Shown piece after piece: positions 40,065-48,518 of a stretch of DNA of 64,000 bases. A program made the position numbers and the translations under genes. A model generated the notes under the pieces. The model worked only from the letters and a program-made list of their open reading frames with translations, ran no database searches and had not been told where the DNA came from. Source of the DNA: Sphingobium sp. (GTDB lineage Bacteria > Pseudomonadota > Alphaproteobacteria > Sphingomonadales > Sphingomonadaceae); NCBI GenBank assembly GCA_003248935.1, contig QFQF01000014.1:62001-126000 (forward strand), in the 5' to 3' direction. Every line of letters begins with the position of its first letter. Within the stretch, counting starts at the first letter, position 1.

Positions 40065-40445
40065 TCACGGACGATTGCACGGGAAGGCGTCGTTCAGCGC
40101 GACGCTCACCACCAGAGAGGCGGGAAAGCTGCGCTGGTCCGCATAGGTTTCCAGATATTTGACCACGATGTTGCGCACCTGCACCGCGCCGAGCCTGTCG
40201 GGCCAGCAGGTCGTCGGCGCGCGGCCGAGATAGATGTCCTTCTTGATGCCGTCGACCACGCCGACGACATAGGCGGTACAGGCCAGCGCATATTCCGGCG
40301 CCTTGTTCCGGCATTTGTCGAGCAGGGTCTGCCCCGTCTCGAACATGAACACCGCCGTCGACTGGGGCGCCGGCTGGGGCGGCGGTGCGGGCACGGCCGC
40401 GTGTCCCTGGGCAAGCAGCAACAGCGGAAGGAGCGATATCGGCAT
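40065..40445 (-). CDS. Rap1a/Tai-family secreted protein
   Basis: 126 residues with an N-terminal signal peptide (about 18 residues). The mature part has a Rap1a/Tai pattern: four cysteines, in LLDKCRN, ALACTAYVVGVVDG, TTCWPD and the C-terminal NDAFPC, which should form two disulfides in the periplasm. Named members are immunity proteins against type VI secretion amidases (Tae4), but no T6SS or effector gene is in the window, and many single-copy relatives have no known target. The two flanking minus-strand genes suggest co-transcription. Confidence 0.72.
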   Translation of the reverse strand: MPISLLPLLLLAQGHAAVPAPPPQPAPQSTAVFMFETGQTLLDKCRNKAPEYALACTAYVVGVVDGIKKDIYLGRAPTTCWPDRLGAVQVRNIVVKYLETYADQRSFPASLVVSVALNDAFPCNRP

Positions 40446-40499
40446 CAGGTGTGCACACCAGCCGAAAATCGATCGTTCCGCAACTGCAATTTCGGCCGG

Positions 40500-41579
40500 T
40501 CAGCGACGGCTCGTCGCACCCGATAGAGCGGGATGCGGCGCAGCGCCCGTGCGGCGCGGCCGGCCGATCGCCTGCGCGGGCTTTTCGACGGTCACATAGG
40601 CAATACCGGCGACGATGATGCAGATGGCGGTCGACACGATGTAGAAGGCCGACGGCGCCGCGGTCTCGAACAGGCCAAGCCGCTTCCATACCTGCGCGAA
40701 GGCGGAGAGCACCAGCGCGTGCGTGAGGTACAGCGAGTAGGAAACGTTGCCCAGCCATTCGAGCGGACGCGACTTGATCTGCGTGCCGAACAGCGCGCCG
40801 CCGACGACCATCAACGCCGGCAGGCCGGTCGCGACATAGATCGGCATATAGGGGTTGTCGTAGCCGTTATAGCCCATGAGGAAGAAGCCCGCAGCCGCCA
40901 TCGCAAGACCCACGAAACCCAGATGGATCGGACGGGCGAGGTAGATCCAGCCTAGGATGATCCCGAACAGGAACTCGACGATGATCGGCTGAAGATAGAA
41001 GGTGATGGCGCCGGGCAGGCCAGGCACAAGCATCGGCAGGACCGCCGCGCCGCCGATCAGCAGGGTGACCGTCGCCAGCCGGATCGTCCGGTTCCCGCGC
41101 GCGACGGCGATCGCGATCGAGAACAGCACGTAGAAGAACATCTCCAGGTTCAGCGTCCAGCCCGGCACCAGCAGCGGCTGATACTCGTGCGTCCCCTGAT
41201 TATAGGCGGCGATGAAGAACAGCGACTTGAGGATGTGCGGCACGTCGAGCACGGCCGACTGGAGCATGCGGGGGGCAACGACCAGCAGAGCGGTCATCGC
41301 GAAGGTGATCAGCCAGTAGAGCGGCGCGATGCGCTGGACCCGGTTCAGGAAGAACTGTCCCGCGGTGCGATCCGGCGCCTTCTCCGTCGTCACCCACATG
41401 ATGAAGCCGCTGATGACGAAGAAGATGTCGACGCCGGCCTGCATCCATTTGAACGCATCGGCGTCATAGCCGGTACGCTGAAGCTGGATGCTGCCGTGAA
41501 AGAGCACGACCAGGAGCGCGGCGATACCGCGCAGCATCTGGATCGAGCGAATGTCCTTGCGATGATCGCCGGTCGCCAT
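40500..41579 (-). CDS. Acyltransferase 3 family membrane protein
   Basis: Integral-membrane O-acyltransferase of 359 residues with about 10 hydrophobic segments. The family N-terminus is visible: IRSIQMLRGIAALLVVLFH with the catalytic His at about 29, and GVDIFFVISGFIM. Such enzymes add acetyl or similar groups to surface polysaccharides or antibiotics. The divergent GumK-like gene suggests that an exopolysaccharide is the target, though this is inference. ATG 41579 with GAAGGCG upstream gives the proper N-terminus. Confidence 0.85.
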   Translation of the reverse strand: MATGDHRKDIRSIQMLRGIAALLVVLFHGSIQLQRTGYDADAFKWMQAGVDIFFVISGFIMWVTTEKAPDRTAGQFFLNRVQRIAPLYWLITFAMTALLVVAPRMLQSAVLDVPHILKSLFFIAAYNQGTHEYQPLLVPGWTLNLEMFFYVLFSIAIAVARGNRTIRLATVTLLIGGAAVLPMLVPGLPGAITFYLQPIIVEFLFGIILGWIYLARPIHLGFVGLAMAAAGFFLMGYNGYDNPYMPIYVATGLPALMVVGGALFGTQIKSRPLEWLGNVSYSLYLTHALVLSAFAQVWKRLGLFETAAPSAFYIVSTAICIIVAGIAYVTVEKPAQAIGRPRRTGAAPHPALSGATSRR

Positions 41580-41716
41580 GAAACGCCTTCTTTGTCTGCC
41601 ATGGTCCGCGCGCGGACCCTCATGACGACACGATCTATCGGGAATTGCTGAAAAACCCTTTAAGCTAGAGCAGTTGCCTCCCCTTGCTCTTTCACTCGCA
41701 GCCAAAGTGAACGGCC

Positions 41717-41731
41717 TTAACCGGGCATTAG
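41717..41731. promoter_or_regulatory. Possible CtrA-like site (TTAA-N7-TTAG)
   Basis: TTAA-N7-TTAG lies in the region between the acyltransferase and the glycosyltransferase. The alphaproteobacterial cell-cycle regulator CtrA binds TTAA-N7-TTAA; one base differs here. It is a single weak match. A short inverted repeat, AGAGCA/TGCTCT, lies at 41667-41690. Confidence 0.2.
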
Positions 41732-41853
41732 GGTGAATATGGATAGATGCGCGGACGTTACGGATCGGGGGGCAAGGGCATGGCCTCGTCCGACGATCCG
41801 GCTTCTTGGCGGCCGCCCCGGTGCGGATGTCGTTCCCCGGGGAGGGTATCAAC

Positions 41854-43020
41854 GTGTTGCATCAATCCATCGGCACAGCCGATATCGCCACGCGGACACG
41901 CAAGATCGTCATCCTTTCCTCCCACGTCTTCCTGCCCGGCTATCGCAAGGCATCGGTCCATTTCGTCGCGCAGGGATGGGCGCGGGAGGGGCATGAGGTA
42001 CGCTTCCTGACGATCGGCCACAGCTGGCTGACATGGGCGAAGGACAAGCCGCGCTTTCGCGCGCTGTCGGCACAACAGGGAAACCGGTTCGAGATGGTCG
42101 GGCCAAACCTCTACGCCGGTGCCTATATCCCGCCGCTGCATGCGTTCAGCTCCGGCAACGGGATGATCAACCGACTGAACAACCACGCCTTTCAATGGTA
42201 TGGTAGCCACCTGCCGTCATTTGCCAGCGAAGCCGTCGCGGATGCCGACCTGATCGTCATCGAATCGGGTTCGGCCCTGTGCTTCTTCAATCTCGCGCGG
42301 CGGCTCAACCCCGGCGCGCGCCTGCTCTATTTCTGCCGCGACCTGTTGCGCAGCGTCGGTGCATCGCCCGCGCTGGAAGCGATAGAGGCGCAGGCGGTGC
42401 CGCGCTTCGACAGCATCTGCGTCCCGTCGCGCAGGCTGGGCGCACGCCTGCCCGAGGGCGGGCATGTCCACTATATCCCGCAGGGTGTCGACACGACCCT
42501 GTTCGATCGCACCTACCTCTCGCCCTATCCGCATGGCACCCGCAACGCGGTGTCGGTGGGCGACATGCTGTTCGACGAGGCCCGGGTGGCCGAAATGGCG
42601 CGCGGGGTACCGGACGTGCACTTCCACCTGTTCGGCACGCCCTGGCGCGGCCCTGCACTCGGCAACGTCATGGTCTATGGCGAGCGGGATTTCGAGACGA
42701 TCGTGCCCTACATCGTCCATGCAGACGTTGGGCTGGCCCCCTATCGCATCGGAGCGGGGGAACTGTACCTTTCGGAATCGAGCCTCAAGCTGCCGCAATA
42801 CAGCTATTGCAGGCTGCCCGTGCTGCTGCCCGACCTCATTCCGTTCACCGGCGGCAATGCGGTCACCTACAGCCTCGACCGGCCCAACGACTGGCGCGCG
42901 ATCTTCGACAGGGCGCTGGCGCTGCCCCACAGCGAGGCGTTCCGGAACGGCATCCTGACATGGCATGACGTCGCGCGCCTGACGCTGGACGCGGCGTTCG
43001 CGCAGGACACCGGGGCTTAG
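41854..43020 (+). CDS. GumK-like glycosyltransferase (GT70-type)
   Basis: GT-B-fold glycosyltransferase of 388 residues, similar along its length to the xanthan glucuronosyltransferase GumK. The C-terminal donor-site half shows the shared blocks AVSVGDMLFDEARVAEMARG, NVMVYGERDFETIVPYI, GLAPY and SESSLKLPQYSYC. GumK adds glucuronic acid to a lipid-linked oligosaccharide on the inner membrane. The sugar specificity here is inferred. I chose GTG 41854 because GGGGAGGG lies 7 bases upstream; an ATG at 41827 has no such site. It is convergent with the flippase. Confidence 0.85.
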   Translation: MLHQSIGTADIATRTRKIVILSSHVFLPGYRKASVHFVAQGWAREGHEVRFLTIGHSWLTWAKDKPRFRALSAQQGNRFEMVGPNLYAGAYIPPLHAFSSGNGMINRLNNHAFQWYGSHLPSFASEAVADADLIVIESGSALCFFNLARRLNPGARLLYFCRDLLRSVGASPALEAIEAQAVPRFDSICVPSRRLGARLPEGGHVHYIPQGVDTTLFDRTYLSPYPHGTRNAVSVGDMLFDEARVAEMARGVPDVHFHLFGTPWRGPALGNVMVYGERDFETIVPYIVHADVGLAPYRIGAGELYLSESSLKLPQYSYCRLPVLLPDLIPFTGGNAVTYSLDRPNDWRAIFDRALALPHSEAFRNGILTWHDVARLTLDAAFAQDTGA

Positions 43021-43024
43021 GCGC

Positions 43025-44506
43025 TCAACGCGGGGCGATGAAGCCCAGCACGCCAGCGAACAGCGGACGGGCGGGGCGGGGCAACCGGTCCTCCAGCGCC
43101 TCCAGCAGCAGCTCCGTCTCTTCCGAACCGACCACGCCCAGCAGCCGCAACGCCAGCAGATAGACCAGCGCGCCCCCTGTGACGCCGAGCGCCAGACCCG
43201 GCAGCGGCGGCAGTGCGTGTACGGCACATCCGGCCGTCGCCGCGCAGGCGGCCGCAGCCAGCGCAACACGGGCAATCGCGGCCCAGGGGAGGGTGAGGCC
43301 GACCCGCTGGCGCGCGATCCAGAGCAGCAGGGCGAGCGTGCCGACACCGACGCCCGCGCGTGACCAGGCGGCGCCCTCCAGACCGCCCCAGGGGACGATC
43401 GCCAGCAGCAACAGGATCGTGATGACCCCGCTCGCCACCTGTACCCGCAATATCTGCCCGCTATAGCCCGCCGCGCCGATCAGGCCCCAGGGGATTACGC
43501 ACAGGGCGGCGGGCGCGACCGACGCCATCAGGATGACGGCGGCTGGAACCGCGGGTTCGAACAGCGGACCGAAGGCGAAGGGAAGCAGCGCGGGAATGAT
43601 CGCCGCTCCGCCCAGGCTGACCGGCAGGATGATCAGCCCGACCATCTTCACGACGCGATGATAGGCGAGCGCCAGCGTCTCCCGGTCGTCACGCGCATGC
43701 GCCTCCGCGAAGCCGACGACGAGCGCGGGCGAAATCTGAAGCGTGACCTGTTCGATCAGCCCGGCGAGAGTGAGGCCGGCGGCGAAATAGCCGATCTGCG
43801 CGGTCGAGAAGAACAGGCCGAGGAAGAGGAATTCGATCCGCGACAGGACCATGATCTCGATGAGATCGCTCAGCCACATGTTCCGGCCATAGGCGCGCAT
43901 GTCGCGATCGAGCGGACGGATCGGACTGCGGACATAGGGGCGGGTACGTGCCGCCTGCGGCAGGTAGCGCGCGACGTGGCCGATCAGGGCGCCTGCGGGC
44001 CCCCATAACCATGCGCCCAGGAACACCAGCGGAATCTGGAACATGCCGCCGATGACGGTGTTCGTCGCCGTCTCGCCAAAGCGGCCGCGTCCGCGCGCCA
44101 CCGCCGTCGAGAAGGTGGAAAAGGCGTAGGCGATGAACAGCGCGCCCGTCACGAGCCAGACCAGCCCATGTTCCATATCCAGCCGCCCGAGCCAGAGAGC
44201 GTAGGTGAGGATCACCGTACCGACGATCCCGACCGAACGCGCGAAGCTGCGAAAGGCGGCGTGGACGAGCCCCTTCCATGCCTCCCCGGAGCCCGACGCC
44301 GCGCCGGTGTTGCGCAACAGGGTCTGCGGCAAGCCAAGATCGGCCACTGCTGAAGCCGAGGTCGCGATCCAGATCGCGAAGGCGACGGTGCCGGAACCGG
44401 CGGGGCCGAGCAGGCGGCCCGCGATGATGTTGCACGTAAAGCCCGCAGCCAGCGACACGATGGTCGCGGCGACGCTGATCAATGATGACTTCAATATCCC
44501 CGGCAT
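43025..44506 (-). CDS. Polysaccharide flippase (MATE/Wzx-like, MVF clan)
   Basis: Inner-membrane protein of 493 residues with about 12-14 hydrophobic segments, opening SSLISVAATIVSLAAGFTCN and the GRLLGPAGSG loop typical of Wzx/RfbX oligosaccharide flippases. It probably moves a lipid-linked glycan to the periplasm. ATG 44506 has AGGAG 5 bases before it; longer starts at 44542 and 44551 exist. Convergent with the GumK-like gene (4 bases apart), divergent from the ATP-grasp gene. The glycan is not known. Confidence 0.88.
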   Translation of the reverse strand: MPGILKSSLISVAATIVSLAAGFTCNIIAGRLLGPAGSGTVAFAIWIATSASAVADLGLPQTLLRNTGAASGSGEAWKGLVHAAFRSFARSVGIVGTVILTYALWLGRLDMEHGLVWLVTGALFIAYAFSTFSTAVARGRGRFGETATNTVIGGMFQIPLVFLGAWLWGPAGALIGHVARYLPQAARTRPYVRSPIRPLDRDMRAYGRNMWLSDLIEIMVLSRIEFLFLGLFFSTAQIGYFAAGLTLAGLIEQVTLQISPALVVGFAEAHARDDRETLALAYHRVVKMVGLIILPVSLGGAAIIPALLPFAFGPLFEPAVPAAVILMASVAPAALCVIPWGLIGAAGYSGQILRVQVASGVITILLLLAIVPWGGLEGAAWSRAGVGVGTLALLLWIARQRVGLTLPWAAIARVALAAAACAATAGCAVHALPPLPGLALGVTGGALVYLLALRLLGVVGSEETELLLEALEDRLPRPARPLFAGVLGFIAPR

Positions 44507-44594
44507 GGCCGCTCCTATGCCACGCAGACCATAACCAGCCATTAAACCCATCCTGCTAAAGCCGGATTTCCTCGAAACAGCGGCAAGGACGAGT

Positions 44595-45560
44595 GTGGCG
44601 GCGGCGGACGACAGCGAAGAATTTCACAACACCGGCATCGTACGCCGGGGGTGGAAGGATGTGGCGCGCAGCATGGTATTCCGCCTGATCGCGCCGCTGC
44701 CCGACCGTGTGTTCTGCGTTATCAAATATCTCGCTCTGCGGGGACGCTGGCCGAACTTCGGCCGTCCACAGACCTTCACGGACAAGGTTCAGGCGCGCAA
44801 GCTCTATGACCGCAATCCGCTGTTCCCCACGATGGTCGACAAGGCCGACGTGAAGGCGCTGATCACCGAGCGGGTGGGGCCGCGCTATGCGGTGCCGACG
44901 CAATGGGTGGGCAAGCACCTGCGCGACGTCGACTGGTCGAAAATCCGCCTGCCCGCCGTGGTGAAGCCGACTCATGCGAGCGGTGTCGGGCGGATGCTGC
45001 GCAACGGGGCGGATGTCGACGCGTTACTGGCGCGCGACCCGAGCGACGCGTGGCTGGCCATCGACCACGCGGCCTACAATCGCGAATGGGCGTACAGCCA
45101 GCTCGATCCGCGCATCATAATCGAGCCGATGCTGCTGGTCGACGGACATGTCCCGCCGGACTATCGCCTGTTCACCTTCAACGGGCGAGTGTCGCACATC
45201 GAGGTCGACTTCAAGGCGGACGGCGAGACGTTCTACTGCAACTACACACCGGAATGGGAAAAGCTGCCGTTCCATGACCCCGCCTATCACGGCTATTTCG
45301 ACGGAGAGGTGCCGGTCCCCTCACGCCTTGCCGAGATGATCATGATCGCGCAGGTGATCGGCGCGGGCTTCGATTTCCTGCGTGTCGATCTCTACGCGTG
45401 TGACGACTGGGTGCGCGTGGGCGAACTGACGCTCTATCCGGGCGGCGGGTTCGATGCGTTCGATCCCCCCGAATATGACCTGTTGCTGGGCCGCAAGTGG
45501 CGGCTGGGCTTCAACCTGCCCGGCCAGCGCGCGGAAGAGCGGGCGCTGGAGCGTGCCTAG
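44595..45560 (+). CDS. TupA-like ATP-grasp protein
   Basis: 321-residue protein of the TupA-like ATP-grasp family, found in capsule and teichuronopeptide loci. Family blocks: FTDKVQARKLYDRNPLF, LPAVVKPTHASG with the ATP-binding Lys, YNREWAYSQLDPRIIIEPML, PPDYRLFTFNGRV and VRVGELTLYPGGGFDAF. These enzymes probably form an amide link between a carboxylate (for instance glucuronic acid) and an amine. That would suit a glycan made by the GumK-like enzyme, but this is inference. The GTG at 44595 has AAGGA upstream; the following minus-strand gene overlaps by 4 bases at the 3' ends. Confidence 0.85.
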   Translation: MAAADDSEEFHNTGIVRRGWKDVARSMVFRLIAPLPDRVFCVIKYLALRGRWPNFGRPQTFTDKVQARKLYDRNPLFPTMVDKADVKALITERVGPRYAVPTQWVGKHLRDVDWSKIRLPAVVKPTHASGVGRMLRNGADVDALLARDPSDAWLAIDHAAYNREWAYSQLDPRIIIEPMLLVDGHVPPDYRLFTFNGRVSHIEVDFKADGETFYCNYTPEWEKLPFHDPAYHGYFDGEVPVPSRLAEMIMIAQVIGAGFDFLRVDLYACDDWVRVGELTLYPGGGFDAFDPPEYDLLLGRKWRLGFNLPGQRAEERALERA

Positions 45561-46081
45561 CGGCACTTGCGCGCATGCTGGAGGCCGCGCAGGAAGCCCC
45601 GGCGCGCGTAGCCGGCATCGATCGCTGCCGCGAGCCGTCGTTCGGCAGGCGCCGCACCGCTGATTTCCCGCACCAGCCCGCGGAAAGGGATCAGCGCGTT
45701 GACCACCGTCTTGCCGCCTGCCTCGGCCAGCTTGCCCGCGCGATTTTCCTTGGCCTTTTCCTGCTCCAGCGAGAAATCGGGGCCCAGCACCTCATTGAGG
45801 TCGGCGACGGCGTCCTTGATCTGGCGGCACCCCTTCAATCCGGCGGTGGAGTAGGGATCCTCGCTGGCAATGGCCAGTACGGGCGGTATTTCCGACTTGC
45901 TGATACCGACATCCTTTGCCGGCTGTGAGGCAATGTCACCCGCCTTGCGGACCGTCCCGCCGACGGCGGAGGGCTTCTCTTCCTTTTTGTCCTGCGTTTG
46001 CCCTTCCTGCGCGCCGACAGGAGAAGCGGCCAGGATATTCAGCACCAGGGCGCAGGCAACGACAGGTCCACGAACACGCAT
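45557..46081 (-). CDS. Secreted protein of unknown function
   Basis: Not recognised. 174 residues: an N-terminal signal peptide of about 25 residues (after MRVRGP, hydrophobic, ending near VGAQEG), a charged Lys/Glu linker (QDKKEEKPS), then a C-terminal domain with two cysteines (KGCRQIKDAV and a terminal ARKCR) and a predicted helix rich in Lys, Glu and Ala. ATG 46081 with GGAGA about 10 bases upstream is chosen over a start at 46102. Divergent from the curli genes and convergent with the TupA-like gene. A link to curli is possible but not shown. Confidence 0.6.
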   Translation of the reverse strand: MRVRGPVVACALVLNILAASPVGAQEGQTQDKKEEKPSAVGGTVRKAGDIASQPAKDVGISKSEIPPVLAIASEDPYSTAGLKGCRQIKDAVADLNEVLGPDFSLEQEKAKENRAGKLAEAGGKTVVNALIPFRGLVREISGAAPAERRLAAAIDAGYARRGFLRGLQHARKCR

Positions 46082-46560
46082 GACAGTATAATCTCCGGCC
46101 ACATGCCACTGGAAGACGGCACGCAGTTAAAAGTCATTTCGGAAGCAATTCGTTCCTTGTGGATCGGTATATTGGGATGGTCGATCCATAATGGACATAA
46201 CTGCGCCAATGGTCATGCGGCGTGGCGGGAATGGGGCGCGAAACGACTCGCCGCTCGATCAGCGCATAGTTGATGGCATGATCCCCATCATTACGTTTTC
46301 GCAACATCGCAATTTCGTGGCGTTTCCGTACCGATTTCGTCCGACTCTTTGAAGTTGGCCGATTTTTCCAGGCAAGTGAAGATGAACAAATATTCATGAA
46401 TCCATTTGGATCAGTGTTCGGACAGGATTATATTAAGCACAAGTTTCCAATTCGGGCGCGCACCGGCTCCAAATGGCCGGAACATGGCACAGGGAAATAA
46501 TCCTGCTGTCGTGAACAATAGTGCGCGCTTTTTGCGTGCGTGGCCAGAATGGAGGGGGAC
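46082..46560. other. 479-base regulatory region between the unknown gene and csgF
   Basis: Distinctly more AT-rich than its surroundings and without a convincing gene. It holds TGGATCG/CGATCCA at 46160-46188 (arms 7 bases, 15 apart), a palindrome ATTCATGAAT (46392-46401), ATCCA-TT-TGGAT (46400-46411) and the csgF promoter candidate. TGGAT or its complement recurs in these sites, as if one regulator bound them. Confidence 0.6.
46406..46434 (+). promoter_or_regulatory. Predicted sigma70-type promoter of the curli operon
   Basis: TTGGAT (46406-46411) and TATATT (46429-46434) are spaced by exactly 17 bases, near the housekeeping sigma-factor optimum. A start at about 46441 would leave a leader of about 120 bases before csgF. 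The -35 box lies inside the ATCCA-TT-TGGAT repeat, so a bound protein would affect the polymerase directly. Confidence 0.55.
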
Positions 46561-47067
46561 GTGCGTAGGAGAGATGTCTCGACACCGGTGTACGAAAACC
46601 ACCCGGCAGGTGCCGGTTCCTCGTACCGCTTCCGGCGACTTCTTGCGGGCCTACCGCTCATTATTGGGGCCGCCCTGCTGTTTCCGGCTGCGGTGTCCGC
46701 CTCTGAACTGGTCTACACGCCGGTCAACCCGTCGTTCGGCGGCAATCCGTTCAACTCCAGCCATCTGCTCGGCACCGCCAATGCGCAGGACAAGTACAAG
46801 GATCCCAGCACCGCGAACAGCAATGATCCGGCCGCCCAATTCCTGAGAACCCTGCAAAGCCGCCTGCTGTCGGCTCTGGCGACGCAGATCACCGATATCA
46901 TCTTCGGTGAGAATGCGCAGGACAGCGGCCTCATCCGCTTCGGGGATCAGGAGGTGTCGTTCGTGCGCGGCATCGATTCCGTGCAACTGACGATTTCCAA
47001 TCTCGCCGACGGGTCGGTTACCGACATTGTGGTGCCGCTGCTGTCCACCGGCGCTGGAGGCCTGTGA
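46561..47067 (+). CDS. csgF: Curli assembly protein CsgF
   Basis: Outer-membrane-associated curli factor that binds the CsgG pore and helps nucleate fibres at the cell surface. A signal peptide (about residues 20-45, ending in VSASE) is followed by the highly conserved CsgF start, with NPSFGGNPFN and LLGTANAQDKYKDPS, which inserts into the CsgG channel. The length is 168 residues with GTG 46561, chosen because GGAGG lies 5 bases upstream; longer in-frame starts at 46540 or 46549 lack one. Its stop shares a base with the csgG start. Confidence 0.93.
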   Translation: MRRRDVSTPVYENHPAGAGSSYRFRRLLAGLPLIIGAALLFPAAVSASELVYTPVNPSFGGNPFNSSHLLGTANAQDKYKDPSTANSNDPAAQFLRTLQSRLLSALATQITDIIFGENAQDSGLIRFGDQEVSFVRGIDSVQLTISNLADGSVTDIVVPLLSTGAGGL

Positions 47068-48455
47068 TGCGCAAACCGTCGGCAACCATCACCCTTATTG
47101 CGCTCGCCAGCCCGGTGGTGAGCAGTTGCGCGACGCAGCACGGGGCCGCATGGGCCCCGGCCACGCCGGTCAAGGCGACGCCGGGGACGCTGAAGCTCCA
47201 GAACCTGCCGCCGACGGGACAGCGGATCGCCGTCGCGGTCTACAACTTCTCCGACCAGACCGGGCAGTTCAAGCCGACCGATGGCGTACAGACGCTGTCC
47301 CGCGCGGTGACGCAGGGCGCGACGTCCATTCTGGTCAAGGCGTTGCAGGAGGCGGGCGGCCACAACTGGTTCACCGTCATCGAACGGGAACGGCTGGACA
47401 ATATCCTGCGCGAGCGGGCCGTCATCCGCGAAATGCGCTCCGCCTATCTGGGTGAGAAGAAGATCAATCCGCAGGCATTACCGCCGCTGCTGTTCGCCGG
47501 ACTGCTGCTGGAGGGCGGCATCATCGGTTATGACAGCAATACCAAGACCGGCGGTCTGGGCGCGCGCTTTCTGGGCATCGGCGGCGACACCAAATATCGC
47601 GAGGATACGGTCACCATCTATCTGCGCGCGGTCAGCGTGAAGACCGGCGAGGTGCTGACGAATGTCAGCGTGCGCAAGTCGATTGCGTCCGTCGGCCTTG
47701 GCGCCAGCGCGTTCCGGTATGTCGCGTTCAAGGAACTGCTGGAGATCGAGGCGGGCGTCACGTTCAATGAACCGGATGCACTCGCCATGCAGCAGGCGAT
47801 CGAGGAAGCGGTGTACGGCCTGATCCTGGAGGGCACGATACAGGGCCTCTGGTGCTTTTCCACCACGGAGGATGCGAGCGCGGGGATATTGCGCCGCTAT
47901 CTGGCGCAGCGGGACGGCATGAAGGAAGCGGAGGTACGGATGCCGCTCGATGCGCGCGGAACCCCGGTCAACGGCTCGTGCGCCGCGCGTCAGGCGACCA
48001 CGGCACTGCAACCGGCCGGCGTGCCGGTCGTGAAGGAACAGGGCCGCGACGCCCCGATGCGGTCGGCCCCGGCAACCGTGAAACCGCAGGCATTCCTGCG
48101 CGGCGATACGGCGCCCGCGATCGACCGGATGATGGCGGCCCTGCCGCTGCAACCGGCCAATGCGGACCGGAGATCGACCGCCGCGCCCCGGCTGTATGCC
48201 CGGATCGCCGGAACGGCGCCGGGTGCCCCGCAGGCGCCCGCCATCATCGAGCGGATGAAATTCACGCCTGCGCCCCTGCGGGAAACCGACCGGCGCTGGA
48301 CCGGCGCCGGTGTCGGCAGGCTGACCGTCGCCATTCCGCCGCCCGCCTTTGCCGAGCGTTCCGCCGGCATCGACTGGAACACCCCGGATTTCTGCGGTCG
48401 AACCGAATTGATCGCCACGAGCAGACAGGAGAACAGACGAGATTCCCGCACCTGA
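47067..48455 (+). CDS. csgG: Curli secretion channel CsgG, with long C-terminal extension
   Basis: Outer-membrane lipoprotein that forms the nonameric curlin export pore. A lipobox ends at Cys21 (VVSSC). The CsgG fold follows from about residue 50: VAVYNFSDQTGQFKP, the ERERLDNILRER block, GGIIGYDSNTKTGG and FNEPDALAMQQAIEEAV, ending at about 262. In the pore constriction (about 71-78) the E. coli Tyr51-Asn55-Phe56 set is replaced; the Phe position reads Leu. A Pro/Ala-rich tail of about 195 residues is added; E. coli CsgG is 277 residues, this one 462. The start overlaps csgF as TGATG. Confidence 0.93.
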   Translation: MRKPSATITLIALASPVVSSCATQHGAAWAPATPVKATPGTLKLQNLPPTGQRIAVAVYNFSDQTGQFKPTDGVQTLSRAVTQGATSILVKALQEAGGHNWFTVIERERLDNILRERAVIREMRSAYLGEKKINPQALPPLLFAGLLLEGGIIGYDSNTKTGGLGARFLGIGGDTKYREDTVTIYLRAVSVKTGEVLTNVSVRKSIASVGLGASAFRYVAFKELLEIEAGVTFNEPDALAMQQAIEEAVYGLILEGTIQGLWCFSTTEDASAGILRRYLAQRDGMKEAEVRMPLDARGTPVNGSCAARQATTALQPAGVPVVKEQGRDAPMRSAPATVKPQAFLRGDTAPAIDRMMAALPLQPANADRRSTAAPRLYARIAGTAPGAPQAPAIIERMKFTPAPLRETDRRWTGAGVGRLTVAIPPPAFAERSAGIDWNTPDFCGRTELIATSRQENRRDSRT

Positions 48456-48471
48456 CAGGGGTGCTGGAGGG

Positions 48472-48512
48472 GCCCATCAGCAAACAGGTTTGGGTCCAGG
48501 ATGCTGATGGGC
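48472..48512 (+). promoter_or_regulatory. Stem-loop 1 downstream of csgG
   Basis: GCCCATCAGC (48472-48481) and GCTGATGGGC (48503-48512) pair perfectly over 10 bases, with a 21-base loop. It begins 17 bases after the csgG stop. No T tract follows. Confidence 0.65.
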
Positions 48513-48518
48513 TCCGGT

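Noticed and set aside
45998..46273. Small plus-strand open frame in the region upstream of csgF
   Set aside because: Starts inside the opposite gene, has no ribosome-binding site and no protein-like pattern; the stretch is better read as regulatory DNA.
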